DNA of 64,000 nt from Streptomyces lydicus (GTDB lineage Bacteria > Actinomycetota > Actinomycetes > Streptomycetales > Streptomycetaceae). Both the position numbers and the translations under genes were made by a program. Of the stretch, positions 24,505 through 32,894 are shown in pieces. The stretch's first letter is position 1, and every line of letters starts with the position of its first letter. The DNA is taken from positions 3,782,001-3,846,000 of the forward strand of contig NZ_RDTE01000003.1 in assembly GCF_004125265.1 (NCBI RefSeq), given 5' to 3'. The notes beneath the pieces were generated by a model that had not been told where the DNA came from, searched no databases, and saw only the letters and a list, made by a program, of their open reading frames with translations.

Positions 24505-25485
24505 ATGCTGCGACCATCACCCGCCAGCCCCCTGCTGTCGCTGCCCGGCGCCGTCCCCGCCGAGGCTCCGGACGAAGGCGTCGCCGCGCACTACGGAGAC
24601 CTCTTCCGTGAGCAGCGCGCCCTCGCCGACGGCTCCGGCTTCGTGGACCTCTCCCACCGCGGCGTGGTCACCGTCACCGGCCCCGAACGCCTGAGCTGGC
24701 TGCACCTGCTGCTCACCCAGCACGTCAGCGAACTCGCGCCCGGCCATGCCACCGAGGCGCTGATCCTGTCCGCGCACGGCCACATCGAGCATGCGGTCTA
24801 CCTCGTCGACGACGGCGAGACGACCTGGATGCACACCGAACCCGGCCACCAGGAGGCGCTGATCGCCTACCTGGAGAGCATGAAATTCTTCTACCGGGTC
24901 GAGGTCGCCGACCGCACGGACGAGATCGCCGTCGTCCATCTGCCGGCCGGCTCCATCGCCGAGGCGCCCGCCGGCGCCGTCGTCCGCGAGACCGCGCACG
25001 GCCGCGATCTGTTCCTGCCGCGCGCCGAGCTGGAGCGGTTCGCCGCTGATCACGGCCCGGCGGCCGGTGTCCTGGCGCTGGAGGCGCTGCGCGTCGAGGC
25101 CCACCGCCCCCGGCTGGGCCTGGAGACCGACCACCGCACCATCCCGCACGAGCTGGGCTGGATCGGCACCGCCGTACACCTCCAGAAGGGCTGCTACCGC
25201 GGCCAGGAGACCGTCGCCCGGGTCCACAACCTGGGGAAGCCGCCGCGTCGGCTGGTCTTCCTGCACCTGGACGGCAGCGAGGTCCATCTGCCGCCGCACG
25301 GTGCCCCCGTCCGTCTCGCCTCGGACGGCGAGGAGGGCCGGCAGCTCGGCTTCGTCACCACCTCGGCCCGCCATCACGAGCTCGGCCCGATCGCGCTCGC
25401 CCTGGTCAAGCGGAATGTGCCGCTGGACGCGCAGTTGATGGCGGGGGGCACGGCAGCGGCGCAGGAGGCGGTCGTCGAACCGTAG
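24505..25485 (+). CDS. ygfZ: YgfZ/GcvT-like folate-binding protein
   Basis: A 326-aa protein of the YgfZ (IBA57) family, which helps assemble or repair certain Fe-S clusters using tetrahydrofolate. The diagnostic KGCYxGQE motif is present (LQKGCYRGQETVAR), and the N-terminal half shows the GcvT-like fold (FVDLSHRGVVTVTGPERLSWLH). The ATG at 24505 is used; the first 25 residues are variable. It is convergent with dtd. Confidence 0.92.
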   Translation: MLRPSPASPLLSLPGAVPAEAPDEGVAAHYGDLFREQRALADGSGFVDLSHRGVVTVTGPERLSWLHLLLTQHVSELAPGHATEALILSAHGHIEHAVYLVDDGETTWMHTEPGHQEALIAYLESMKFFYRVEVADRTDEIAVVHLPAGSIAEAPAGAVVRETAHGRDLFLPRAELERFAADHGPAAGVLALEALRVEAHRPRLGLETDHRTIPHELGWIGTAVHLQKGCYRGQETVARVHNLGKPPRRLVFLHLDGSEVHLPPHGAPVRLASDGEEGRQLGFVTTSARHHELGPIALALVKRNVPLDAQLMAGGTAAAQEAVVEP

Positions 25486-25560
25486 GGCGCGCCACGGGGG
25501 CACGGCGGCGCTCCGGCGGCCGGTGCGGGGGCCTTCTGCGCCGGGAGCCTCTGCACCGGG

Positions 25561-25592
25561 GTGCCTTCTGCCCGGGGTGCCTTCTGCCCGGG
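25561..25592. repeat. 16-nt tandem repeat between convergent genes
   Basis: GTGCCTTCTGCCCGGG occurs twice in tandem (25561-25576, 25577-25592), with degraded copies on either side. It lies in the non-coding stretch between the ygfZ and dtd stop codons. Confidence 0.85.
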
Positions 25593-25642
25593 GTGCCCGT
25601 CGGGGCCTGCGCCGGCTGACGCCTGCGCGTCCAGCCGGCCCC

Positions 25643-26068
25643 CTACACCTCCACCAGCACCGTGAACGGCCCGTCGTTCGTCAGCGACACCTTCATGTCC
25701 GCGCCGAAGCGGCCGGTCTCCACCTGGGCGCCCAGCGCCCGCAGCTGCGCCACGACCTCATCCACCAGCGGCTCGGCGACCGGCCCCGGGGCCGCGGCGT
25801 TCCAGGTCGGGCGGCGGCCCTTGCGGGCGTCACCGTAGAGAGTGAACTGGCTGATCACCAGCAGCGGCGCGGCGGTGTCCGAGCAGGACTTCTCGCCCTG
25901 CAGAATCCGCACCGACCACAGCTTGCGGGCCAGCTGCGCCGCCTTCTCGGGGGTGTCCTCGTGCGTGACCCCCACCAGCACGCACAGCCCCTCACCGACG
26001 ATCTCTCCGACCGTCTCGCCCGCCACCTCGACGCGTGCGCCGTCAACCCTTTGCACCACAGCTCGCAT
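25643..26068 (-). CDS. dtd: D-aminoacyl-tRNA deacylase
   Basis: A 141-aa protein starting MRAVVQRVDGARVEV, the standard Dtd N-terminus. The two catalytic motifs are SQFTLYGD (family SQxTL) and TNDGPFTVLVEV (family NxGP[VF]T, providing the Gly-cisPro that binds D-amino acids). It hydrolyses D-aminoacyl-tRNA for proofreading. The open frame extends upstream of ATG 26068, but those residues do not belong to the family. Confidence 0.95.
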   Translation of the reverse strand: MRAVVQRVDGARVEVAGETVGEIVGEGLCVLVGVTHEDTPEKAAQLARKLWSVRILQGEKSCSDTAAPLLVISQFTLYGDARKGRRPTWNAAAPGPVAEPLVDEVVAQLRALGAQVETGRFGADMKVSLTNDGPFTVLVEV

Positions 26069-26243
26069 ACCCGCCATCATGCCGGGCGGCACACCGCCTT
26101 CGGACAGCCGTGCCCCTCCGGGGGCCGTTCGGGTGCCATGGCCCTGCAGAAGGACCGCCCAGAGTGGCACGATGCGTGCACGTGGTGCGTTTCATGGACA
26201 ACATGCCCAGGAAGCGGCACCGGACGAGGGGACGGAACGACCC

Positions 26244-26981
26244 ATGAGCACTCTCGGCGCCGGACAGACACCCGGTCCCGTACCAACCGCCCGTACGACA
26301 CCGACCGGCCGGACGACCTCCACCGCCCCCACGCCAGACACCGCACGTCCGCCCGGCACTCCACCACCCCCCACCGCCCTGACGACGACCACGGCAGCGG
26401 CTCGCGTCGAGCCCCCCGGCACCGAGGACGGTCCCATGCTCCAGGCAGGCCAGGCGCAGCAACCCCGCCCCCCGCAGCAGCGCGACCGCTGCCGTCCGGA
26501 CACGGCGCCCGAGCTGTCCGGCCTGGGGCTGCCCGAGCTGCGGGTGGTGCGGCGCGACTCACAGCAGGAAGAGGCCGATCTCAGCTATCTGCGGCGGCTG
26601 TTGCAGGGCCGGATCGACATCCTGCGGGCCGAGATCGCCCGCCGGTCCGCGCAGCACTCCCCGCTGCTCGACCGGCTGCCGGAGATCCTCACGGACCTGC
26701 CGTCCCGGCACCGCTCCTCGGCGCGGCATGTGACGGTCGGCACGCCGCACAGCGAGGAGAACCGCAGGCTCGCCGAGGAAATCCTCGGCGAGGTCGCGCT
26801 GTCCGACCTCACCGCGCGCACCGACCAGGAACTCCAGGAGGCCATGGGCCGGCTGATCCGCTACGAACAGGAGGTGTCGCGTCGCCGTCAGTCACTGCAG
26901 CGCACCGCCGACGACTGCAGCGCCGAAATCGCCCGAAGGTACCGTGAAGGCGAAGCGCAAGTAGACGACCTGCTGTCCTGA
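26244..26981 (+). CDS. rsiG: RsiG, c-di-GMP-dependent anti-sigma factor of WhiG
   Basis: A protein of about 245 aa. After a Thr/Pro-rich disordered region (1-100), two long helices each carry the RsiG c-di-GMP motif E-x3-S-x2-R-x3-Q-x3-D. The first is E110, S114, R117, Q121, D125; the second is E208, S212, R215, Q219, D223. RsiG loaded with cyclic di-GMP sequesters the sporulation sigma factor WhiG and so times spore formation. Both motifs are complete, so ligand binding should be intact. ATG 26244 gives a long N-terminus; an internal ATG at residue 65 is a possible alternative. Confidence 0.88.
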   Translation: MSTLGAGQTPGPVPTARTTPTGRTTSTAPTPDTARPPGTPPPPTALTTTTAAARVEPPGTEDGPMLQAGQAQQPRPPQQRDRCRPDTAPELSGLGLPELRVVRRDSQQEEADLSYLRRLLQGRIDILRAEIARRSAQHSPLLDRLPEILTDLPSRHRSSARHVTVGTPHSEENRRLAEEILGEVALSDLTARTDQELQEAMGRLIRYEQEVSRRRQSLQRTADDCSAEIARRYREGEAQVDDLLS

Positions 26982-27032
26982 CCGGGCCACCAGCCTTCGG
27001 GGGGCGACGGGTCACTCCCCGGAAGGCCGCCG

Positions 27033-28052
27033 ATGACCTCGCCCACTCCGATATCCGCACCGACCCCGGAAGCCGGCGCAGACGCCGGCGTGGAAGCCGG
27101 CAGGTCTTCGCCGGTGTCCCCCGTGCTCGCCGAGGTCGTCCGCTCCGGCTTCGTCGAGGGCCGGCACCGCGGGGCCCTGGTGGTGCTCGCGGCGGACGGC
27201 GGCGTGGAGTGGTCGCTGGGCGAGGTGACCGCTCCCGTCTTCCCCCGCTCCACCAACAAGCCGATGCAGGCCGCGGCGGTGCTGCGGGCGGGTCTTGACC
27301 TCTCCGGCGAGCGGCTGGCGCTGGCCGCCGCGAGCCATTCCGGCGAGCCCTTCCACCTCGACCTGGTGCGGACCATGCTGGCCGAGCACGGGCTGACCGC
27401 CGAGCAGCTGCAGACGCCGGCGGACCTGCCCCTGGACCCGGAGGAGGCGGAGGCGTACCTCGCCGCCGGACGGGTCCGCGACCGCCTCACGATGAACTGC
27501 TCGGGCAAGCACACCGCGATGCTGGCCGCCTGTGCGCGCAACGGCTGGCCGCTCGGCTCGTACCTCGACCAGGCGCATCCGCTGCAGCAGCTGGTGGCCG
27601 AGGGGGTGCGGGCCGCGAGCGGCGAGGAGGTCGCGCACATCGGCACGGATGGCTGCGGGGCGCCGCTGCTCTCGCTGTCCCTGACCGGGCTGGCCCGCGC
27701 CTTCCGGTCCTTCGTGCTCGCCGAGCCCGGGAGTCCTGAGCGGCGGGTGGCGGATGCGATGCGTGCCCACCCCGAGTACGTTGCGGGCACGCGGCGGCCG
27801 GACACCTGGCTGATGCGAGCCCTGCCGGGCACGCTCGCCAAGATGGGGGCCGAGGCGGTCCAGGCGCTGGCCCTCCCGGACGGCCGGGCCCTCGCCTTCA
27901 AGGTCGACGACGGGGCGGGCCGCGCTCTGGGGCCGGTTCTCGCCCGGACGCTGCGTCTGATGGGGATCGACGCCGCTGTGCTGTCCCGGCTGGAGGATGC
28001 GCCGCTGTGGGGCGGAGGGGTACGGGTCGGGGAGATCAGGGCTGCGTTTTGA
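27033..28052 (+). CDS. L-asparaginase (asparaginase II family)
   Basis: A 339-aa enzyme of the actinobacterial/rhizobial-type asparaginase family (PF06089), unrelated to the E. coli fold. Signature segments are FPRSTNKPMQAAA, MNCSGKHTAMLAAC, IGTDGCGAPLLSLSL and the C-terminal LPGTLAKMGAEAVQALAL. It hydrolyses asparagine to aspartate and ammonia in the cytoplasm; no signal peptide is seen. GGAAGG precedes ATG 27033. It is 51 nt downstream of rsiG and may be co-transcribed. Confidence 0.9.
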   Translation: MTSPTPISAPTPEAGADAGVEAGRSSPVSPVLAEVVRSGFVEGRHRGALVVLAADGGVEWSLGEVTAPVFPRSTNKPMQAAAVLRAGLDLSGERLALAAASHSGEPFHLDLVRTMLAEHGLTAEQLQTPADLPLDPEEAEAYLAAGRVRDRLTMNCSGKHTAMLAACARNGWPLGSYLDQAHPLQQLVAEGVRAASGEEVAHIGTDGCGAPLLSLSLTGLARAFRSFVLAEPGSPERRVADAMRAHPEYVAGTRRPDTWLMRALPGTLAKMGAEAVQALALPDGRALAFKVDDGAGRALGPVLARTLRLMGIDAAVLSRLEDAPLWGGGVRVGEIRAAF

Positions 28053-28519
28053 GGGGTGGGGGCTTTGCGGGGCTGGCGCCTTGCGGGGTTCGTGGTTGCC
28101 GCTGGGGCCGGAGGGGACGCACCGGAACCCTCCCCCAGCCTTCGGCCGGGAGGTGCCCCCACGGCGCGGGCGGCCCTGGTACGTGGAATTGAGTACCCCG
28201 GCGTTCGCTCCGGCCCTGCGGGCGGGTCCCGGTACATCCCCTCCGGCCTTCGTTCGTTCCCGGCTGACGGCCGGTGGCACCGTCCGTCACCGCACACATG
28301 CGGCCTCAGGCCAAGGAACACCCGCTGCGGGGCCACCGAGCGCCCCCTACGGCGCCCCAACCACACCCCGTAGGCAAACCGGCCCCAGCCATACCCGCCC
28401 AGAGCACCCCGCCCCTCCCCCACCCCTCGCGCCCGCTGCCCCCGCAGCGCCGGCCTGCATAAGGTGGCGATGACACAGTGCAGGCACGCACCACCCACCA
28501 CAGCAGGAGGCCGGCGATC
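28053..28519. other. Intergenic region with a Streptomyces-type palindromic element
   Basis: About 470 nt without a supported gene. Positions about 28128-28170 hold the GC-rich inverted element CCCCCAGCCTTCGGCCGGGA followed by GGTGCCCCCACGG. This core (CCCCCA, then GGGAGGT, then CCCCCA) also occurs within the larger repeat at 8.3 and 10.5 kb. The long Arg/Pro-rich open frames here look like non-coding shadows. Confidence 0.5.
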
Positions 28520-28951
28520 ATGAGCGACGCGAATTCCGAGCCGCAGGGGCCCGAGGCGATCGAGCACGCGCACGACCCCGAGGTGCTGCAGCTCGCGGCG
28601 AAGGTGTTCGACCTGGCACGGCACGGCGACACCGACACCGTCGCCGCATACGTGGACGCGGGTGTCCCCGCCAACCTGACGAACGACAAGGGCGACTCGC
28701 TGGTGATGCTGGCGGCGTACCACGGTCACCCCGCCACCGTGGAGGCCCTGTTGCAGCGTGGCGCCGACGCCGACCGCCCCAACGACCGTGGCCAGACCCC
28801 GCTCGCCGGCGCGGTCTTCAAGGCCGAGGACGAGGTCGTCAAGATTCTGGTGGCACACGGCGCGGACCCGTCGGCGGGCACCCCCTCGGCCATCGAGACG
28901 GCGCGGATGTTCGAGAAGTCGGAGCTGCTGAAGCTGTTCGGGGCGGAGTGA
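28520..28951 (+). CDS. Ankyrin-repeat protein
   Basis: A 143-aa protein with about three ankyrin repeats: KGDSLVMLAAYHGHPATVEALLQRGADAD, RGQTPLAGAVFKAEDEVVKILVAHGADP, and a C-terminal capping helix AIETARMFEKSELLKLFGAE. It is a compact protein-interaction module without an enzymatic domain. ATG 28520 is preceded by CAGGAGG. The partner is unknown. Confidence 0.9.
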   Translation: MSDANSEPQGPEAIEHAHDPEVLQLAAKVFDLARHGDTDTVAAYVDAGVPANLTNDKGDSLVMLAAYHGHPATVEALLQRGADADRPNDRGQTPLAGAVFKAEDEVVKILVAHGADPSAGTPSAIETARMFEKSELLKLFGAE

Positions 28952-28999
28952 GACGAGGGCTGCTCGCCCGTGGGCACGGCTCGGGTATGGCCTGATCGC

Positions 29000-29030
29000 T
29001 TGACCTCAAGCTCACTTGAGGTCCTAGCGT
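29000..29030 (+). promoter_or_regulatory. SoxR-type operator in a 19-bp-spaced promoter
   Basis: A perfect palindrome GACCTCAAG (29002-29010), CTCA, CTTGAGGTC (29015-29023) sits between a -35 TTGACC (29000-29005) and a -10 TAGCGT (29025-29030). The 19-bp spacer is the MerR-family hallmark, and CCTCAAG/CTTGAGG is the core of the SoxR box. It drives the flavin reductase gene at 29084. The soxR gene itself is not in the window. Confidence 0.8.
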
Positions 29031-29083
29031 CGGTGGTCGGCGGCGCTCCCGCCGCTCACGTGTCACGCCACGAAGGGCCCCGC

Positions 29084-29650
29084 ATGTCCGAGCACCCCTA
29101 CCGTCTCGCAGTGATCATCGCCAGCACCCGGGAGGGCCGGTTCGCCCCTGTCATCGCGAACTGGTTCTCCCGGCACGCCGAGACCCACGCGCATATCGAC
29201 CTGGACGTGATCGACCTCGACACCGTCCGCCCGTACGAACTCCGCTACGGCAGTGCGGAGTTCGAGTCGTTCGCCAAGCATGTCGACGAGGCCGACGCAT
29301 TCGTCGTGATCACCGCGGAGTACAACCACTCGTTCCCGGCCCCGCTCAAGCACGCCATCGACCTGCTGCACCGCCAGTGGCAGGCCAAGCCGGTCGGCTT
29401 CGTGTCGTACGGCGGAGTCTCCGGCGGTCTGCGCGCCGTCGAGCAACTGCGGTTGGTTTTTGCCGAGTTGCATGCCACCACGGTCCGCGAAACGGTGAGC
29501 TTCTCGCTCTCCGGCAACCTCTTCGACGAGGCGGGCAGCCTGCACGACCCGGCCCCCGCCGCACAGGCCGCCGACACCCTGCTCAACCAGCTGACCTGGT
29601 GGGCGGTGACCCTCCGCGAGGCCCGCGCGACCCGCCCGTACGGCGGCTGA
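29084..29650 (+). CDS. NADPH-dependent FMN reductase family protein
   Basis: A 188-aa flavodoxin-like protein. The phosphate-binding loop IIASTREGRFAPVI binds FMN, ITAEYNHSFPAPLKHAID is the family's conserved FMN/dimer segment, and FVSYGGVSGGLRAVEQLR follows. It probably reduces FMN or quinones with NADPH. Control by SoxR is strongly suggested by the promoter at 29000-29030, so induction by redox-active compounds is expected. A similar reductase is in the known S. coelicolor SoxR regulon. The start ATG 29084 gives the standard N-terminus. Confidence 0.92.
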   Translation: MSEHPYRLAVIIASTREGRFAPVIANWFSRHAETHAHIDLDVIDLDTVRPYELRYGSAEFESFAKHVDEADAFVVITAEYNHSFPAPLKHAIDLLHRQWQAKPVGFVSYGGVSGGLRAVEQLRLVFAELHATTVRETVSFSLSGNLFDEAGSLHDPAPAAQAADTLLNQLTWWAVTLREARATRPYGG

Positions 29651-29678
29651 GCCCCGTCACCACAGAGCCGCTGCCGGA

Positions 29679-30509
29679 TTACCGCCGCACCGCCGTCGCG
29701 AGATGCACGTTCATCGCGCACGGAATACTGCCGTCCGGCAGCGCTGCCGCCGCCGACTCCGCCTCGAAGCGGGCCCGTAGATCCGCGGTGACCGCGGGGT
29801 CGAGCGGCCCGATGTCGTAGAGGCAGCCGACGGTGTGCCAGATCCGCTCGGGCGGCCCCGACAGATCGATCCGTACGGTCTCCCACTCCACGGGGCCGAA
29901 TCCGGCCGCCCCGAAAACCTCGTCGAAGCCCTCGTGGCTGCGCAGCCGCGGGTTCCCGAGCGGCGGGGTCCGCTGCTCCGGCGGCGCCTCCTTGAACAAC
30001 GGCTTCGCCAGCCGCAGAAACCTCTCGTACGCCTCACCGCCGGCCGCCCCGCCACCCACGACGACGGCCAGCGTCCCGCCCGGCTCCAGCACCCGCGCCA
30101 GCTCCGCCGCAACCTGCTCCGCGTCGCTCATCAGCATCAGCGCCATGTGGGAGACGCAGCCGTCGAAGTGCGCTGCGGGGAAGGGTAGTTGCTGTGCCCT
30201 GCCGACGCGGAGGTCCGCCCGTCCGACGCCGGGGCGGCGGCGGGCCAGCGCCAACTCCTCGGCGGACAGGTCGATCCCGGCGAGCCGGCGCCGGGCGCCC
30301 GCCTCCCCGGTGGCGAGGAGTTCCAGCAACAGCCCGTCGCCACAGCCGAGATCCAGCACCCGGCCGCACGCCGCCACCCGGTCCCGCAGGATGTCGTAAC
30401 TGGAACGGCCGTCCCCGGCCCGCCCATGAGCCATCGCCCGCGCGGTCACCGCGGGATGCGCGGCATGAAAGGCGCGCAGAAAGTCTTCCCGTTCCATCGC
30501 CATCGTCAT
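29679..30509 (-). CDS. SAM-dependent class I methyltransferase
   Basis: A 276-aa protein starting MTMAMEREDFLRAFHAAHP. Motif I is VLDLGCGDGLLLELL, motif II includes GIDLSAEELALARRRP, then AQQLPFPAAHFDGCVSHMALMLM and the post-motif LEPGGTLAVVVGGG. The substrate is unknown; it resembles ubiquinone/menaquinone-type (UbiE-like) small-molecule methyltransferases. It is convergent with the flavin reductase gene. The longer upstream frame is rejected because the family N-terminus begins here. Confidence 0.88.
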   Translation of the reverse strand: MTMAMEREDFLRAFHAAHPAVTARAMAHGRAGDGRSSYDILRDRVAACGRVLDLGCGDGLLLELLATGEAGARRRLAGIDLSAEELALARRRPGVGRADLRVGRAQQLPFPAAHFDGCVSHMALMLMSDAEQVAAELARVLEPGGTLAVVVGGGAAGGEAYERFLRLAKPLFKEAPPEQRTPPLGNPRLRSHEGFDEVFGAAGFGPVEWETVRIDLSGPPERIWHTVGCLYDIGPLDPAVTADLRARFEAESAAAALPDGSIPCAMNVHLATAVRR

Positions 30510-30600
30510 GACGCCGACCCTAGGAGCCGGCGCCCCCGCGTCCTGCCGGATCTGCCGAATCCGGCCAGATCCGGCAGGTCCCTCACACCCCTCGGCCCTG

Positions 30601-31011
30601 TCAGCCGTCGGACGGTCGCTCCTGGAGCGCCCAGCCGTTGCCGTCCGGGTCGCTGAAGTAGACGAACGAGTTCCACGCACCGCCGGGGCCGTCGGCCATC
30701 GCCCCGCCCTCCACATGCTGTACGGGACCGGCCGCCACGCCCCGTTCGACCAGTTGCGCACGGGCCGCGGCGATATCGGAGACCACCAGCTGGAGCCCCT
30801 GCACGGAACCGGGCTCCCCCTCCGCGACCCCGTCGCCCGCGCCGATCACGATCGAGCAGCCCGACCCCGGCGGCGTCAGCTGCACGACGCGCACCGCGTC
30901 ACCGACGCACATGTCGTGATCGACGGCAAAGCCCAGCTGCTCGCCGTAGAAATGCTTGGCCCGCTCCACATCGGCAACCGGAATCGGCACCAGCTCAAGC
31001 TTCCAATCCAT
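30601..31011 (-). CDS. VOC-family (glyoxalase/bleomycin-resistance-like) protein
   Basis: A 136-aa single-chain VOC protein starting MDWKLELVPIPVADVERAKHFY, with two babbab modules and the typical C-terminal FVYFSDPDGNGWALQERP, which supplies a metal-ligand Glu. The reaction is unknown. It is divergent from the TetR gene at 31156, with the TetR operator in between, so it could be a regulatory target. Confidence 0.88.
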   Translation of the reverse strand: MDWKLELVPIPVADVERAKHFYGEQLGFAVDHDMCVGDAVRVVQLTPPGSGCSIVIGAGDGVAEGEPGSVQGLQLVVSDIAAARAQLVERGVAAGPVQHVEGGAMADGPGGAWNSFVYFSDPDGNGWALQERPSDG

Positions 31012-31121
31012 GGCGCGCCACCCTTCCGTACGGCCAACGGCCCGGAACAGCGACCGCCGACACCGGCCCCCTCACGCTCCAAAAAGTCTAGGGAGGGAGA
31101 GCCGGAAACGCGTCGGCATTG

Positions 31122-31143
31122 ACGGAGTGAGTACTCACTCCGT
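31122..31143. promoter_or_regulatory. 22-bp perfect palindrome, TetR operator candidate
   Basis: ACGGAGTGAGT (31122-31132) is immediately followed by its reverse complement ACTCACTCCGT (31133-31143). It overlaps a -35 TTGACG (31119-31124) and runs up to a likely -10 TACCTT (31143-31148) for the TetR gene. That promoter would give a start at or near ATG 31156. The position fits autorepression and control of the divergent VOC gene. Confidence 0.75.
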
Positions 31144-31155
31144 ACCTTGGAGGTC

Positions 31156-31797
31156 ATGACCACGCCTCCTTCCCGTCGACGTGCCCCCGGCATGAGCGTC
31201 GAGCAGCGCCGGGCCATGATCGTGGCCGCCGCACTGCCGCTCGTGGCGGAGTACGGTGCCGCCGTCACCACCGGCCAGATCGCCCGCGCCGCCGGCATCG
31301 GTGAGGCCACGATCTTCCGGGCCTTCAAGGACAAGGACGAGGTGCTGGACGCCTGTGTCGCCGAGGCGATCGGCACGGACCACGTCCTGCGCGAGCTCGC
31401 CTCGGTCTCCCTGGACGAGCCGCTCGCGGTACGGCTGACCGAAGCCGCCGAGGCGCTGCGCGCGCACATGGAACGGATGGGCACCGTCATCGGCGCGCTC
31501 CACGCTTCCGGCCACCGCCGCGGCCGTGAGCCCGGCCCCGGCGCCCGGGACGGCGACCGTCCACCGCGGGACGGCCGGACCGAATCCGCCCTCGCCCTGC
31601 GCAATGCGGTCGTCGAACTACTCGAACCCGACCGGGACGCCTTTCGCCTGAGCGCCGAGAAGGTCGCCTCCGCATTTCTGGGGCTGCTCTTCACCCGGCT
31701 GCAGACGCCGATGCCGGAGGCCGATGCCCCGCTCACTCCCGACGAGCTCATCGACGTACTGCTGCACGGCACCCTCCACCACTCCGGGAGAGCCTGA
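31156..31797 (+). CDS. TetR-family transcriptional regulator
   Basis: A 213-aa protein. The N-terminal helix-turn-helix (about 15-60) reads RRAMIVAAALPLVAEYGAAVTTGQIARAAGIGEATIFRAFKDKDEVLDACV, with the TetR pattern in which YxxF is replaced by IFRAF. The ligand-binding domain is alpha-helical. ATG 31156 lies 2-3 nt after GGAGG, too close for ideal use, and the promoter geometry suggests a nearly leaderless message. It overlaps the downstream VOC gene (ATGA), implying joint expression. Confidence 0.9.
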   Translation: MTTPPSRRRAPGMSVEQRRAMIVAAALPLVAEYGAAVTTGQIARAAGIGEATIFRAFKDKDEVLDACVAEAIGTDHVLRELASVSLDEPLAVRLTEAAEALRAHMERMGTVIGALHASGHRRGREPGPGARDGDRPPRDGRTESALALRNAVVELLEPDRDAFRLSAEKVASAFLGLLFTRLQTPMPEADAPLTPDELIDVLLHGTLHHSGRA

Positions 31798-32177
31798 TGA
31801 CCGTGACCCTCAACCACACCATCGTTCCCACCGCCGACCACCGCGCGGCCGCCCACTTCTTCGCGTCGGTCATGGGTCTGCCGGAACTGCCGCCGGCCGG
31901 CCGGCAGGGGCACTTCGCCCCGGTCCGGGTGAACGAAACGCTCACCCTCGACTTCATGACCGTCCCGGGCGCCGATGGCCATCACCTCGCCTTCGACGTC
32001 GATCCCGAGACCTTCGACGGAATCCTCACCCGCCTCCAGGCCGCCGGCATTCCCTACGGCAATAACCCCGCCGCGCCGGACAACGGCCGTACCGACCATC
32101 AACTGTGCGCCCGCGCCCTGTACTTCCGCGATGGCTCCCACAACCTCTATGAGGTCATGTCGCGGGACGAGGGCTAG
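31797..32177 (+). CDS. VOC-family dioxygenase-like protein
   Basis: A 126-aa protein starting MTVTLNHTIVPTADHRAAAHFFASVMGLP, with a His near residue 7, an internal HHLAFDV segment and a C-terminal ALYFRDGSHNLYEVMSRDEG. These place the usual VOC metal ligands (His, His, Glu). It overlaps the TetR stop by 4 nt, so the TetR protein probably controls its level. The substrate is unknown. Confidence 0.88.
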   Translation: MTVTLNHTIVPTADHRAAAHFFASVMGLPELPPAGRQGHFAPVRVNETLTLDFMTVPGADGHHLAFDVDPETFDGILTRLQAAGIPYGNNPAAPDNGRTDHQLCARALYFRDGSHNLYEVMSRDEG

Positions 32178-32194
32178 TCGCGGGACGAGCTTGT

Positions 32195-32233
32195 CGTGGG
32201 AGGCGCTCGCCGTGGGAGGCGCTCGCCGTGGGA
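32195..32233. repeat. 16-nt tandem repeat
   Basis: CGTGGGAGGCGCTCGC occurs at 32195 and 32211, followed by a partial third copy (CGTGGGA) at 32227. It lies in the 144-nt gap between the VOC gene and the convergent Lrp gene. Confidence 0.85.
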
Positions 32234-32321
32234 CCGAGTGGACGCCTTCCGGGGGAGGCCAAGGCCACCGCATGAGGCCGCCACAAGGGACCGTCGCCTG
32301 GGGGCAGTTCGCGCGGCTTGG

Positions 32322-32774
32322 CTACTCGGGCAGCGGGCGGTCGTCGACGACGTGCTTCATGACGAGGGTGGAGGTCAGGCGTTGGACGCCGGGCAGTCTG
32401 GCCAGGCGCTGGTCGTAGAGCTGCTGGAAGGCGGACAGGTCGGTGGTGGCGATGCGCAGGAGGTAGTCGGGCTCGCCGAACAGGCGCTGGGCCTGGAGCA
32501 CGTGGGGAACGGCGGCCACTGCCTCCTCGAAGGCGGTGACGGTGTCGCGGCCCTCCCAGCGCAGCGTGGCGAAGACGAGGGCTTCGAAGTCGAGGCCGAC
32601 GGCGGCCGGGTCCACGACGGCGCGGTAGCCGCGGATCGCGCCTGCTCGTTCGAGGTCGCGCAGGCGGCGGTGGCAGGGAGACACACTCAGCTGCACGCGG
32701 GCGGCGAGCTCGGTGACCGTGAGACGGCCGTCCAACTGCAGCTCGGTAAGAATCTTCCGGTCCAAGGCGTCCAT
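32322..32774 (-). CDS. Lrp/AsnC-family transcriptional regulator
   Basis: A 150-aa protein starting MDALDRKILTELQLDGRLTVTELAARVQLSVSPCHRRLRDLERAGAIRGY, the Lrp helix-turn-helix, and a C-terminal RAM (ACT-like) domain with FGEPDYLLRIATTDLSAF. It is divergent from a LysE-type exporter, a classic arrangement in which an Lrp protein senses an amino acid and switches on its export. AAATG (32812) and CATTT (32823) form an AT-rich inverted repeat in the shared intergenic region that could be its site. Confidence 0.92.
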   Translation of the reverse strand: MDALDRKILTELQLDGRLTVTELAARVQLSVSPCHRRLRDLERAGAIRGYRAVVDPAAVGLDFEALVFATLRWEGRDTVTAFEEAVAAVPHVLQAQRLFGEPDYLLRIATTDLSAFQQLYDQRLARLPGVQRLTSTLVMKHVVDDRPLPE

Positions 32775-32894
32775 GGGGAAGATTCTCCCTCAAGAAGCGC
32801 GATCATGAGGTAAATGCGGAAACATTTTCGGGCAGATCAGACCTAACCTTCCCCTCATAGCGCAGAACGCGGAACGTGAGAGAAGGACCGGTCC

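Noticed and set aside
28053..28519. Open frames of 60-160 codons on both strands
   Set aside because: Mutually overlapping, Pro/Arg-rich and without start signals; the region holds a palindromic intergenic element instead.
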